Virus record (IMG/VR): IMGVR_UViG_3300035633_000205
Span: 1 to 42,869 of that record
From: a virus
Direction: 5' to 3' (one strand)
Length of the DNA: 42,869 bases
The first letter of the stretch is position 1, and each line of letters starts with the position of its first letter. This document shows positions 1 through 8,276 of the stretch, in pieces. The translations under genes were made by a program, and so were the position numbers. The notes beneath the pieces are model-generated. The model ran no database searches. It was not told where the DNA came from and worked only from the letters and a program-made list of their open reading frames with translations.

Positions 1-60
1 GCGGGGGGTGGGCTGCAGGGAAGGGGTGTCCCGTCCCTGATTTGGGACGCGGGACGCTTT
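1..60. other. G-rich, repeat-rich site upstream of terS (candidate cos/pac region)
   Basis: These bases are much richer in G+C than the rest of the window. Positions 3-26 contain four G-runs (6, 3, 3 and 4 G) separated by loops of 1, 5 and 2 bases, which fits the G-quadruplex consensus. Positions 28-55 form a hairpin: two tandem GTCCC units (28-37) face two GGGAC units (44-48 and 51-55) across a TGATTT loop. GGGACGC repeats in tandem at 44 and 51 and recurs at 111, with the variant GGGACAC at 94. Small terminases often bind iterated sites next to or inside their own gene (for example lambda cosB), so a packaging recognition site is a reasonable inference but is not shown. Confidence 0.4.
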
Positions 61-76
61 GCTGTATATTCGCAAT

Positions 77-826
77 ATGGCGAAAGAACCGAAGGGACAC
101 ATCATATCAAGGGACGCATTCTTTGCAATGCTAAAAGGAACCGTGACCAGGTCTGGCTTTCGGTCTGCAATCAATCGTGGAACCGTTGTGGTCACGGATG
201 GTGGGATGTTCAATGTAGATCACCCTGTCAATCAAGCGTATCTTCAGAAAGCTGTTCTGAAAGCTTCGGGTGAAAAGCAGCCCGTGGTGAAGAAAAAGCC
301 AAAAGCTGGGCCACCGGCAAAAAAGAAACGTGAACCAACGAAAAAGCAAGCGACGAAGAAACCCAGAACCAAAATTGCCACACGTAAAGAACCCGAACCA
401 CCAAGGCTGACCGCTGCTGAAAAAAAAGCGCAGGCGGAATCTGATGCTTTGGACCTGAAGCTGAAACGGCAAGCTGCACAGAAAAGGGAACTGGAACTTG
501 AAAAGCAAATGCTGGAACGTGACCTTCTTCAGATCAAGCAGCAAAAGTTGACCGGTGAACTGATTCCAACAGAATTGGTTCACGCGGTCTTCAGGACTCA
601 CTTCGAATCAATCACCAAGTCAATGTTCCAAGTTCATCAGCAACTGGTGCAAGATTTAGTGATTCAGTGGGAAGGTGACCAAGGCGATCTTCCAGGGATT
701 CGGAAAAAAATCATGAAGTCTATCAATCATGCTGTTGATCGTGCAGATGAAATGACCATCCGTGAACTCAGTAATATTGTGAAGGAATACAGCGAGAAAC
801 GCGGAAGGGGTGAAAGAGCGGCATGA
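77..826 (+). CDS. Terminase small subunit, Nu1-like
   Basis: Predicted DNA-recognition subunit of the packaging motor. It has 249 residues from the ATG at 77; an in-frame TTG at 59 would add six residues but lies in the repeat region. The first ~70 residues could form the DNA-binding domain. A long Lys/Ala/Pro-rich linker follows (about residues 70-115), then a coiled coil. The stretch around KLTGELIPTELVHAVF resembles the segment that follows the coiled coil in Nu1-type small terminases. The gene overlaps the large terminase by four bases (ATGA), as expected for a coupled pair. The call rests mainly on position and C-terminal pattern; the Lys-rich linker is longer than usual. Confidence 0.65.
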   Translation: MAKEPKGHIISRDAFFAMLKGTVTRSGFRSAINRGTVVVTDGGMFNVDHPVNQAYLQKAVLKASGEKQPVVKKKPKAGPPAKKKREPTKKQATKKPRTKIATRKEPEPPRLTAAEKKAQAESDALDLKLKRQAAQKRELELEKQMLERDLLQIKQQKLTGELIPTELVHAVFRTHFESITKSMFQVHQQLVQDLVIQWEGDQGDLPGIRKKIMKSINHAVDRADEMTIRELSNIVKEYSEKRGRGERAA

Positions 827-2841
827 TACAGGCATACAGGACACAGATTGAAGACCTTCTTTCTTCAAATTCATATCGTCTTGACGCAAAGACACCGTCC
901 CAGTGGGCTGAAGAACATCGTGTGATGTCTTCAGAGGTCAGTCCTTTTCCAGGCCCGTTCACTTTTGATAGAACACCATACTTGCGGGAAATCTTAGATT
1001 GCATCATGCCTGAACATCCAGCAAGAATGGTTGCAGTCATGAAGGGTGCGCAGATCGGATTCAGCACTGGTGTGATTGAGAATGCAATTGGTTGGATCAT
1101 TGGCCGGAACCCTGGTCCAACATTCTTCACCACGGGTTCTGAAGATTTGTCAAAAGAAGCCATGGACATCAAAATTGATCAGATGATTGATAGCTGTGGA
1201 CTACGTCATTTGATCAAGCCAAACACACTGCGAAAAAGGAACCAAAGAACTGGTGACACATCTGACAGCAAAGAATTCCCTGGTGGAAGACTCAAAACTG
1301 GTGTGACTTCACAGCACAAGAAAATCAGACAATCTTCATTCCAGTTTGGTTTCATGGATGATTGGGAAGCTGCACCTGTTTCCACACACCAGTCTGGTGC
1401 AACAATGGAACTGATTGATCAACGTTTTGCGGCTTACCACAGCAAGATGAAAGTGTTCTTTATCAGCACACCAGAAATCAAGCAAACAAGCAACATCGAA
1501 CCACTGTATGAAAGTGGCAATCAAAGAAGGTACTTCATTCCATGTCCTAACTGTGGGGAATACATCTTTCTTGAATGGTCCGTGGTGGAATCAAAGGAAA
1601 AGGTTGGTGGAATTTATTACGAACTGGACAAAAAGAACCAGCTGATTGAATCTTCAGTTGGATATCAGTGCCAATGCTGTCAATCAGTCTTCAAAGACAA
1701 TCGCAAAGATGATTTGCTTCAGGAAGGAATCTGGGAATCAACAGCTGAACCAAAGACCCCTGACATGTGGTCATATCATTTATCTTCCCTCTATGCGCCA
1801 CAAGGAATGAAGAACTGGCTTGCATACGTTCGTCAATATCTGACAGCCTGTCCACCAGGCGGAACAATTGATGTTGACAAGTACAAAGTCTTCATGAATG
1901 TAGGGCTTGGAAAGACGTGGGAAGAACGTGGCAAAGTACCAAACATCAAGCAGCTACTAAAAAACACTAGGCCATACAAGATCGGAACAGTCCCCGCAAA
2001 GCAATCAGAAGCGGATGGCAATGGAAGTATTGTCATGATAACCTGTGCATGTGACTTGAACGGACTTCAGGATGATGCCCGTCTTGATTATGAGATAACA
2101 GCATGGTCAGAAAACCAAGCCAGTTATTCGATTACACATGGAAGCATAGGAAGCTTCAGGCGAAGAATGAAGGAAGATGAAAAAGATGGACCACGTGAAC
2201 GGTGGACATATCAGCATGATGCCCCACTTTCAGTGTGGCCGAAATTCACCGAAGTGATTCAGCAGATGATCCCTTCTGATGATGGGCGAAACATGCGCAT
2301 TATGATCACAGGTGTTGATACCGGCAAATACACCGAATACGCGAATCAATTTGTGAAGAAGATGCAAGGCGCTGGTCAGACTGTTCTTGGATTAAAAGGT
2401 GACAAGCCAGAAAACTTCAAAGATGCTGATCTTGACCGCTTGTTCTTTAAGCATTCACAAAAACAGAAAGGACTGTGGCTGGTGGATGTCAATGCAGTGA
2501 AAGATGAAGTGGATTCAGCAATGAAATTGACTTGGAATGAACGAGCAGGACAGGATCAGCCATGGGGATTCATGAACTATCCTGAGCCAATGGCAGAACA
2601 ATATCAATTCAAGACCTACTTTCAGCACTATGAATCAGAACACAAAGTGATGAAGAAAAACAAAGAAGGGAAGCCGGTTGGAAGTAGATGGGAAAAAAGG
2701 TCATCTTTGTCACAGAATCACTTCTGGGATTGCAGAATTTATAACTTTGCATTGAAAGAAATACTTGCATTCACTGTCTGCAGGTCCATGAAGTTCAAGA
2801 AATATGACTGGAACACATTTGTCAAAATCGTCAAAGGATAG
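823..2841 (+). CDS. Terminase large subunit, gpA family
   Basis: ATPase/nuclease that drives DNA into the prohead and cuts concatemers. It has 672 residues, close to lambda gpA (641). The N-terminus has the family pattern TPSQWAEEHR, then a Walker A-like loop at about residues 72-83 (MKGAQIGFSTG) and a Walker B-like FGFMDDWE segment near residue 180. A Cys pattern follows at C241/C244 and C283/C285/C286, matching the zinc-ribbon-like insert seen in gpA proteins. The C-terminal half begins the nuclease domain at CACDLNGLQDDARLDYE. It overlaps terS by four bases and is followed after three bases by the connector gene. Confidence 0.93.
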   Translation: MIQAYRTQIEDLLSSNSYRLDAKTPSQWAEEHRVMSSEVSPFPGPFTFDRTPYLREILDCIMPEHPARMVAVMKGAQIGFSTGVIENAIGWIIGRNPGPTFFTTGSEDLSKEAMDIKIDQMIDSCGLRHLIKPNTLRKRNQRTGDTSDSKEFPGGRLKTGVTSQHKKIRQSSFQFGFMDDWEAAPVSTHQSGATMELIDQRFAAYHSKMKVFFISTPEIKQTSNIEPLYESGNQRRYFIPCPNCGEYIFLEWSVVESKEKVGGIYYELDKKNQLIESSVGYQCQCCQSVFKDNRKDDLLQEGIWESTAEPKTPDMWSYHLSSLYAPQGMKNWLAYVRQYLTACPPGGTIDVDKYKVFMNVGLGKTWEERGKVPNIKQLLKNTRPYKIGTVPAKQSEADGNGSIVMITCACDLNGLQDDARLDYEITAWSENQASYSITHGSIGSFRRRMKEDEKDGPRERWTYQHDAPLSVWPKFTEVIQQMIPSDDGRNMRIMITGVDTGKYTEYANQFVKKMQGAGQTVLGLKGDKPENFKDADLDRLFFKHSQKQKGLWLVDVNAVKDEVDSAMKLTWNERAGQDQPWGFMNYPEPMAEQYQFKTYFQHYESEHKVMKKNKEGKPVGSRWEKRSSLSQNHFWDCRIYNFALKEILAFTVCRSMKFKKYDWNTFVKIVKG

Positions 2842-2844
2842 ATC

Positions 2845-3168
2845 ATGCCTGCAATAGTTTATTCTTCCATCCGCGTCTACATTCAATCAGCATCAGAACT
2901 TTGTGACAAGATTGCAAGGCTGGACCAAGTCATTGATGCCCTTCTTCTGGCTGCAGTGGGTGCAGCAGAAAACAGCGACGTTGAATCATACGTATTGAAT
3001 GACGGGCAGTCCACAATTCAGACCAATTACCGAACACCTGAAGACATCGCAGAAGCAATTGAAAAATTCGAACTAATCAGACAGCGCTATGTGAACCGGT
3101 TCAATGGGCGAATTGTCCGGTTGGTAGATATGCGCGCATCCCGTGGGTACCGTAACAACATACACTGA
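2845..3168 (+). CDS. Small head-tail connector, gpW-like by position
   Basis: 107-residue protein lying between terminase and portal, where lambda-type heads carry gpW. It has a helical N-terminus (ASELCDKIARLDQVIDALLL), a short beta-like element (NDGQSTIQTNYRT), a second helix (PEDIAEAIEKFELIRQRY) and a C-terminal NRFNGRIVRLVD segment. Helix, beta hairpin, helix is the gpW arrangement, but this protein is longer than gpW (68 residues) and I see no decisive motif. Its stop overlaps the portal start by one base (TGATG), indicating translational coupling. The function is inferred from gene order. Confidence 0.5.
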   Translation: MPAIVYSSIRVYIQSASELCDKIARLDQVIDALLLAAVGAAENSDVESYVLNDGQSTIQTNYRTPEDIAEAIEKFELIRQRYVNRFNGRIVRLVDMRASRGYRNNIH

Positions 3169-4802
3169 TGGCAAACTTCTTCACACGAACCTTCGACCGG
3201 ATATTTGGCAATCAGCCAGAAAAGGTCATTGATGGATCACAGGTCAGATTGCAGGAAGACATTCCAGCAGAAATCACTGCTTCTTCCTCATTCAAATACA
3301 CACCACTGATGACGGTGGGATATGATGGGGAAAAGACCGTTGGTGAAATTGGGTCGATCAGAAGGTATGTCATTGACCATGCTGCTTTGTCCCTTCGTGG
3401 TTACCAGTCATATCTTGACAGCGATATCACACATGACATCATCAACAAATTCTGCATGTGGGTTGTGGGATCAGGATTGAAAGTGCAAGCTGAACCCGTT
3501 GAGGACGTCATTGCTTCAGAATCATTTGACAGAAGGCAATTCAGCCGTGTTATTGAACAAAGATTTGCTTTGTATTCAAAAAGTAAGGAATGTCATTTTT
3601 CTGGTGAAATGAACCTTCACACACTTGCATTCGAAGCTTTGAAAAATGCTTGGTTGGCTGGTGACGTCTTGGTTGTGAACCGTGTGGTTCGTGGCATGCC
3701 AAAGGTGGAATTAATTGAGGGAACCCGAATTCAAACACCACCACAAAGGATGTTGAATAGTGCAGCGCTGCGTCAAAGCGGAATAAAGGTGATTAATGGT
3801 GTTGAATTGGACAAGAACAACCGGCACCTTGCTTACCATGTTAGAAGAAAGAATTTGCAATGGGAACGAATTCCAGCAATTGGAAGATCAACAGGAAGAA
3901 GAAGGGCTTGGTTGCTGTATGGTCACAGGTACCGTATTGAAGATGTTCGGGGTATACCTATCATCACAGCAGTCATGGAAACGCTGGCAAAAATGGAACG
4001 ATACAAAGAAGCCACCGTTGGCGCTGCAGAAGAAGTGTCAAAGGTGGCTTTGGCCGTTGAACACCAACTTGGTGGAACTGGTGAAAACCCATGGCAAAAT
4101 GAATTTTCTGAAGCAATAGGCATTGCGCAGAGAATGGAAGACATTGCTTCAGCATCGACCGGTGACGGATACGACAATGCAAAGAAAATTGCCCGGTCAA
4201 CAGGAAAACAAGCCTTCAATCTTCCACCAGGCGCAAAATTGACATCAACAAAAGCTGAAGTCACTGATGGATTTGACAAGTTCTACATGACCATGTTTAA
4301 CTTGCTGTCTGCAGCTATTGGGCCACCACCAGAAGTGGCACTTGGAAAATATGACAGCAACTTTTCAGCCAGTCGCGCAGCCCTGAAAGACTGGGAACAC
4401 ACAATTGACGTGAACCGAGTGAAATACGCTGGTGAAAACTTTTACAAGCCATTTTACCATTTGTTTCTTCGAACACAGGCAATCCAAGGAAAAATACCAA
4501 TGACGCCAATGATGATGCAAGCCTTGGAAGGGAATGATCCCATCATGAAAGAAGCCATCATCAATTGCAGATTCATTGGTGTTGGTGTTCCCCATATTGA
4601 TCCAGTAAAAGAGGTCAAAGCAGAAAGGGCAAAGCTTGGTCCAAAGTTTGCAGATGCGCCATTGACATCACTAGCCGCTGCAACGGAAGCCCTAAACAGT
4701 GGTGATTCTGAAACAAATCTGGAAAAAGCCGCTGATGAATTAGATAATTTACCAGAACAGTTCAGGCAAACAGAAGAACCACCTGCAGAAGGCGGTGAAT
4801 AA
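3168..4802 (+). CDS. Portal protein, lambda gpB family
   Basis: Dodecameric portal ring at the unique capsid vertex, through which DNA enters and leaves. It has 544 residues, near lambda gpB (533). Family features include IRRYVIDHAALSLRGYQSYL near residue 65, then INKFCMWVVGSGLKVQ, the central AWLAGDVLVVNRVV segment, HRYRIEDVRGIPIITAVMETL, and the C-terminal region with PPEVALGKYDSNFSASRAAL and DWEHTIDVNR. The C-terminus is acidic and probably disordered. It sits between the connector and the protease, the classical lambda order. Confidence 0.92.
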   Translation: MANFFTRTFDRIFGNQPEKVIDGSQVRLQEDIPAEITASSSFKYTPLMTVGYDGEKTVGEIGSIRRYVIDHAALSLRGYQSYLDSDITHDIINKFCMWVVGSGLKVQAEPVEDVIASESFDRRQFSRVIEQRFALYSKSKECHFSGEMNLHTLAFEALKNAWLAGDVLVVNRVVRGMPKVELIEGTRIQTPPQRMLNSAALRQSGIKVINGVELDKNNRHLAYHVRRKNLQWERIPAIGRSTGRRRAWLLYGHRYRIEDVRGIPIITAVMETLAKMERYKEATVGAAEEVSKVALAVEHQLGGTGENPWQNEFSEAIGIAQRMEDIASASTGDGYDNAKKIARSTGKQAFNLPPGAKLTSTKAEVTDGFDKFYMTMFNLLSAAIGPPPEVALGKYDSNFSASRAALKDWEHTIDVNRVKYAGENFYKPFYHLFLRTQAIQGKIPMTPMMMQALEGNDPIMKEAIINCRFIGVGVPHIDPVKEVKAERAKLGPKFADAPLTSLAAATEALNSGDSETNLEKAADELDNLPEQFRQTEEPPAEGGE

Positions 4803-4827
4803 TCTGAAAATGAACTAATTTTATCGC

Positions 4828-5859
4828 ATGGCAAAGGTCAGATTTTACACTTCATTCTTTTCGTTCACGGTTGAAATGTTCATGCGTGAATTTGATGAAG
4901 CAGAAGCAACGGGTGAAGACATAGAACTGCAGGTGTATTCCGGTGGTGGTGATGTTCTAGCTGGGATGGGAATGATCAGGACACTGATGCAGTCAGAAAG
5001 AAATGTCAGCATTCAGATTGACGGGGCTGCTTATTCCATGGCCGCATTCTTTCCAATGTTCGTCAAAGGCAAAAAGCGTGCGCTAAACGGAAGTAGGTTT
5101 TTGTTCCACCGTGGCGCAAGTAGAATGGAAGACAATCCTGGTGTTCTGACCACCTTGCAGGAAATCAATGACATGATTAAGGCCAAATTCAAAGAAGTGA
5201 TCAATGTGGCCGTCTTTGAAAGATTGGCAGGGACTACGGTTGATCGGTTTTTTGACAGCACACAGCCAAGAATTGACTTTGAATTCAATGCACAGCAGGC
5301 AAAGGAAATGGGGCTGATCAATGAAATCTTCAACCTGAACACAGGTGAAATTGAAGCTTTGCGTCTGGATATCGCAGCAAGTCACCAGGTCCAGCTTCCT
5401 GAAGTATTTTCCAATAATCAAAATAGTAGAATGACTCTATCAGAATTTCAAGCACAGCACCCTGAAATTTATAACCAGGTGTATCAGTCTGGTGTGGATG
5501 CTGGAACCGAATCAGAAAGAACCCGTGTGCTGGCGTTCATGGAATTTTCTGATGTTGCACTTGATGATGTCAAAGCTGGCATTGAAGGTGGTAAGCCCAT
5601 GAATGACCTTCACCGGTCAAAATTCATGAAAGCATCACTTCAGGCAATGGCCAATCTGGAAGCAGATGACCAGGGTGATGAAGGCGGTGATCAAGGCGGT
5701 GATCAAGGTGATGGCCGATCTGAAGGCAATGATCAAGGTCAGGGTCCCCTGAACGCCGGTGACGCGGACATGGAAGCTGCAAATGCAAGCATCCGTGCAA
5801 AGCTGGGAATCAATGCCCGTGCTTTGAAAGATTTTGAAGCAATTCCACACGTAAAATAA
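4828..5859 (+). CDS. ClpP-like prohead protease with fused scaffold (lambda C/Nu3 type)
   Basis: 343-residue head maturation protease. Residues 1-180 have a ClpP-type serine protease fold: the VYSGGGDVLAG oxyanion segment near residues 37-46, a probable nucleophile Ser70 in DGAAYSMAAFF, and a probable catalytic His94 in FLFHRGAS. From residue 202 on, the sequence is helical and resembles phage scaffold domains (AGTESERTRVLAFMEF), followed by a low-complexity Gly/Asp/Gln stretch around residues 275-305. An in-frame ATG at 5431 lies in A/T-rich sequence and probably gives a separate scaffold protein, as in lambda C/Nu3. It lies 25 bases after the portal gene. Confidence 0.85.
   Translation: MAKVRFYTSFFSFTVEMFMREFDEAEATGEDIELQVYSGGGDVLAGMGMIRTLMQSERNVSIQIDGAAYSMAAFFPMFVKGKKRALNGSRFLFHRGASRMEDNPGVLTTLQEINDMIKAKFKEVINVAVFERLAGTTVDRFFDSTQPRIDFEFNAQQAKEMGLINEIFNLNTGEIEALRLDIAASHQVQLPEVFSNNQNSRMTLSEFQAQHPEIYNQVYQSGVDAGTESERTRVLAFMEFSDVALDDVKAGIEGGKPMNDLHRSKFMKASLQAMANLEADDQGDEGGDQGGDQGDGRSEGNDQGQGPLNAGDADMEAANASIRAKLGINARALKDFEAIPHVK
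5431..5859 (+). CDS. Nested capsid scaffold protein (internal start within the protease gene)
   Basis: Candidate 142-residue product from an internal in-frame ATG, identical to the C-terminal part of the protease. The bases just before this ATG (about 5407-5430) are strongly A/T-rich, like the start contexts of other genes in this window. The product begins MTLSEFQAQHPEIYNQVY, the usual opening of phage scaffold domains, and contains the helical AGTESERTRVLAF segment. Lambda Nu3 is made the same way from within gene C. The internal start itself is an inference. Confidence 0.55.
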   Translation: MTLSEFQAQHPEIYNQVYQSGVDAGTESERTRVLAFMEFSDVALDDVKAGIEGGKPMNDLHRSKFMKASLQAMANLEADDQGDEGGDQGGDQGDGRSEGNDQGQGPLNAGDADMEAANASIRAKLGINARALKDFEAIPHVK

Positions 5860-5866
5860 GAAGACA

Positions 5867-6319
5867 ATGTCAAGTCTTGAGAACGTAGAAAATCAACCAA
5901 ACAAGCTGGTCACCAATTATGACTTCAGCAAAACGTTCCTGTATGATATTCAGACGGAACGTGCAACACTTGTGAATGCAGCACCTGGTGATGCAGACAC
6001 AGTTTATGCAATTGGAACACTGATGGGACGTGTTGCGGCAGACAATCAGATTGTTCCATGTGTGAGCACTGCCACTGATGGATCACAGTTTCCTGTGGGC
6101 GTCTTGATGGAAGAAGTTACTGGACTGGCTACTGCAGCCACCAAAGACGTGAACATTGCTGTTGGCGGTGAAATCGCACAAGAAAAGCTGATAATTGATG
6201 CTGGTGACACACTTGACACTGTCATTGATGACAAGACGCTTGCTGACCGGATCAAGTCAGATACCATTGGAATCAAGTTGGTAGAAGTGGATGAACTTTC
6301 TGATTTCGACAATCAGTAA
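5867..6319 (+). CDS. Head decoration protein, gpD family
   Basis: 150-residue protein matching the decoration-protein pattern: a free N-terminal arm followed by a small beta-rich domain (RATLVNAAPGDADTVYAIGT, then a Gly-containing strand and FPVGVLMEEV). Lambda gpD (110 residues) trimerises on the expanded capsid and stabilises it against the pressure of packaged DNA. Its place directly before the major capsid gene is the lambda order. The extra length is in the N-terminal arm and in the acidic C-terminus ending LSDFDNQ. Confidence 0.8.
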   Translation: MSSLENVENQPNKLVTNYDFSKTFLYDIQTERATLVNAAPGDADTVYAIGTLMGRVAADNQIVPCVSTATDGSQFPVGVLMEEVTGLATAATKDVNIAVGGEIAQEKLIIDAGDTLDTVIDDKTLADRIKSDTIGIKLVEVDELSDFDNQ

Positions 6320-6327
6320 GGATTCAG

Positions 6328-6335
6328 TAGTTTTG
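6328..6335 (+). promoter_or_regulatory. Bacteroidota -7 box (TAGTTTTG) before the major capsid gene
   Basis: An exact TAnnTTTG match in the 48-base gap before the capsid ATG at 6368, leaving a leader of about 26-30 bases. No good -33 TTTG is seen at the usual spacing. It may give extra transcription of the most abundant structural protein. Confidence 0.45.
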
Positions 6336-6367
6336 TAGTAACTGGAAATTAAGGAACCAAAAATATC

Positions 6368-7450
6368 ATGAATATCCCCATTCAGCAGGCACGCGGACTT
6401 TTCACACAAGCCCTTGTGGACACATGGCGTGAACGCGTTGTGCCAACCAACTTCCTTCGATCTTTCTTCGTGGAAAACACGAATGACACCAGGTATGTGG
6501 ACATTGAAGTTCGTCGTGGCCGTGAAAGGATTGCATCTGATGTGCTTCGTGGCACCGAAGGCAACAGGAATCAGGTCAGCCGATCAACACAGAAAGTGTT
6601 TGAGCCGCCATACTACAGGGAATACCTGAACGTCACGGAAATTGATCTTTATGACCGTGTGTTTGGTGAAGAAGCAACTTCAGTGTCAGACAACATGCTG
6701 ACCAGGGTCATTGACAAGGTCGCTGAAGACGTACTTGACATGCAGGACAAGATTGAACGAGCGCATGAACTGCAATGTGCGCAAGTACTTCAGACTGGAA
6801 TTGTTCTGCTGCAGAACGCTGTTGACATCGACTATAAGCGGAAAGCAGCTTCATTGGTTGACCTGACTGCACCCAACTACTGGGATCAGGCAACTTCCAC
6901 ACCTTTGCAAGATTTTGAAGCTGGTGGCAACTTCCTTCGATCAGACGGAAAGATTCAGACTGGTGTGTATAATGCAGTGATGAGGGGTCCGGTACTGAAT
7001 GCATTGCTTGACAATGCACAGTTCAAGGCACGTGCAGACCTTAGACGCGTTTCTTTGGTTGATATCACTATGCCTTCTGACCGTGTGCTTGGTGTTGGAT
7101 CAGTGCTGCACGGTGAAATCAGCGCTGGTTCATACAAAATCCGTCTTTGGACGTATGACGAAGAATACGAACTGAAGGATGGAACCAAGGTCAAGTACAT
7201 TGACGGAAACAAGGTGATCCTTCTTCCTGAAGCGCCAAGGTTCAAATTCGAATATGGCGCAGTTCCCAAAATTGTTCGTGACACCGGCAACGCTGAATTC
7301 CCTGAATTTATCGGTCAGGTCGCTGCAAAGTTCAGTCTTGGAAACTGGATTGACAGACGCGCAGATGCACACTATTTCGACGTGAAGTCAGCAGGACTTG
7401 CAGTTCCTGTTGGTGTTGATCACGTGTACACAATGCAAGTACTGGCCTGA
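6368..7450 (+). CDS. Major capsid protein, gpE family
   Basis: 360-residue main shell protein. It matches the lambda gpE family in length (341) and pattern: RERVVPTNFLRSFFV near the N-terminus, YVDIEVRRGRERIASDV, then the EPPYYREYLNVTEIDLYDRVFG segment, a long helix from residue ~105 to 140, and the late PKIVRDTGNAEFPEFIG region. It follows gpD as in lambda and is itself followed by a strong terminator. A -7 promoter box lies just upstream. The family assignment is firm. Confidence 0.9.
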   Translation: MNIPIQQARGLFTQALVDTWRERVVPTNFLRSFFVENTNDTRYVDIEVRRGRERIASDVLRGTEGNRNQVSRSTQKVFEPPYYREYLNVTEIDLYDRVFGEEATSVSDNMLTRVIDKVAEDVLDMQDKIERAHELQCAQVLQTGIVLLQNAVDIDYKRKAASLVDLTAPNYWDQATSTPLQDFEAGGNFLRSDGKIQTGVYNAVMRGPVLNALLDNAQFKARADLRRVSLVDITMPSDRVLGVGSVLHGEISAGSYKIRLWTYDEEYELKDGTKVKYIDGNKVILLPEAPRFKFEYGAVPKIVRDTGNAEFPEFIGQVAAKFSLGNWIDRRADAHYFDVKSAGLAVPVGVDHVYTMQVLA

Positions 7451-7488
7451 TTTTAAAAGGCCTTGCACCCTGGATACTTAATTAGGAC

Positions 7489-7520
7489 AAGGGCTGATCA
7501 CCAGTGGTCAGCCCTTTTTT
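7489..7520 (+). terminator. Rho-independent terminator after the capsid gene
   Basis: A 13-bp stem (one G-T pair) made of AAGGGCTGATCAC and GTGGTCAGCCCTT around a CA loop, followed by a T-run. It separates the capsid block from the connector and tail block. Confidence 0.85.
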
Positions 7521-7543
7521 AACTTCAAAACGAAACAAACGAA

Positions 7544-7909
7544 ATGGAAAACCAACACACACACCTTCGGGTAAAAGCCATTGCCCTTCAGAAGTCCGGT
7601 GGACGCGGAATGTGGAAAGCTGGTGACATCATTGTTCCTTCAGATGTGAAAGATGCATACCAGTCAGTTGAAGACGGATATGCAGAATGGTACAAGCCAT
7701 CTGATAAAGAAAGTCTTGCGACTGGAAGTCTTGGACTGTCTGTGGCACCACCACCGGTGACCAAGGAAGAACTTGAACCACAACCGGAAGAACCACAAGC
7801 AGAAGCCCCAAAACAGAAGGGATCACCGAAGTCAAGAAAAAAGAAGCAGGAAAAGCCACCGGTGCCTGCAGAACCTTCTTCTGATAAGGATGGGGGACAT
7901 TCTGAGTAA
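7544..7909 (+). CDS. Small protein after the capsid gene (hypothetical; gpFI position)
   Basis: 121 residues. The first ~55 residues look folded (HLRVKAIALQKSGGRGMWKAGDIIVPSDVKDAY), the rest is a Pro/Glu/Lys-rich disordered tail. It occupies the slot where lambda carries FI, an accessory packaging protein, but I see no sequence proof of kinship. The ATG follows an A-rich leader (CGAAACAAACGAA). It overlaps the next gene by 20 bases. Confidence 0.5.
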   Translation: MENQHTHLRVKAIALQKSGGRGMWKAGDIIVPSDVKDAYQSVEDGYAEWYKPSDKESLATGSLGLSVAPPPVTKEELEPQPEEPQAEAPKQKGSPKSRKKKQEKPPVPAEPSSDKDGGHSE

Positions 7910-8273
7910 AGCAAGACGCGACTGGCAACGGTTCAGTCAATCCAGTGTCAACACAGAAATCACATTTGAAACACCAGATGCTGTTTCAAATGTGACTGTG
8001 CTGGGAATTGCCATGAAAATTCATCTATCACTGGAACAAGAAAACAGGGAATACATCAACACCAGGCATGCACATGTCACGGTATCAGAGCAGCTTTTGA
8101 TTGATGCAGCATATCCCACAAGAAATACAACCACGGGTGACGTTGACATGCTAAATCATCGCATCACCTACACAGACAGCACTGGGACTGCGCGAACATA
8201 TTTGATTCGTGAAGTTCACCAAGATGAAACAGTTGGAATTCTGGTCTTTGTACTTGGAACTTTTGAACCCTAA
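7890..8273 (+). CDS. Head-tail connector protein, possibly gpFII-like
   Basis: 127 residues from the ATG at 7890 (MGDILSKARRDWQRF); the open frame extends upstream, but that part reads the preceding gene out of frame and is low complexity. The body is beta-rich with the pattern HVTVSEQLLIDAAYP and a C-terminal TYLIREVHQDETVGILVFVL strand pair, in the style of small head-tail adaptors that dock under the portal. Followed after three bases by a tail-terminator-like gene, which supports a role at the neck. The family assignment is tentative. Confidence 0.5.
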   Translation: MGDILSKARRDWQRFSQSSVNTEITFETPDAVSNVTVLGIAMKIHLSLEQENREYINTRHAHVTVSEQLLIDAAYPTRNTTTGDVDMLNHRITYTDSTGTARTYLIREVHQDETVGILVFVLGTFEP

Positions 8274-8276
8274 CAC

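Noticed and set aside
131-601. Long open frames on the minus strand (for example 131-601, 15180-15761, 31259-31837)
   Set aside because: Each lies opposite a well-supported + strand gene and the products are low-complexity; they are mirror effects of codon bias.
7441-7475. GGCC-TGATTTTAAAA-GGCC hairpin right after the capsid stop as a separate terminator
   Set aside because: Only a four-to-five-pair stem and no T-run; the hairpin at 7489 is far stronger.
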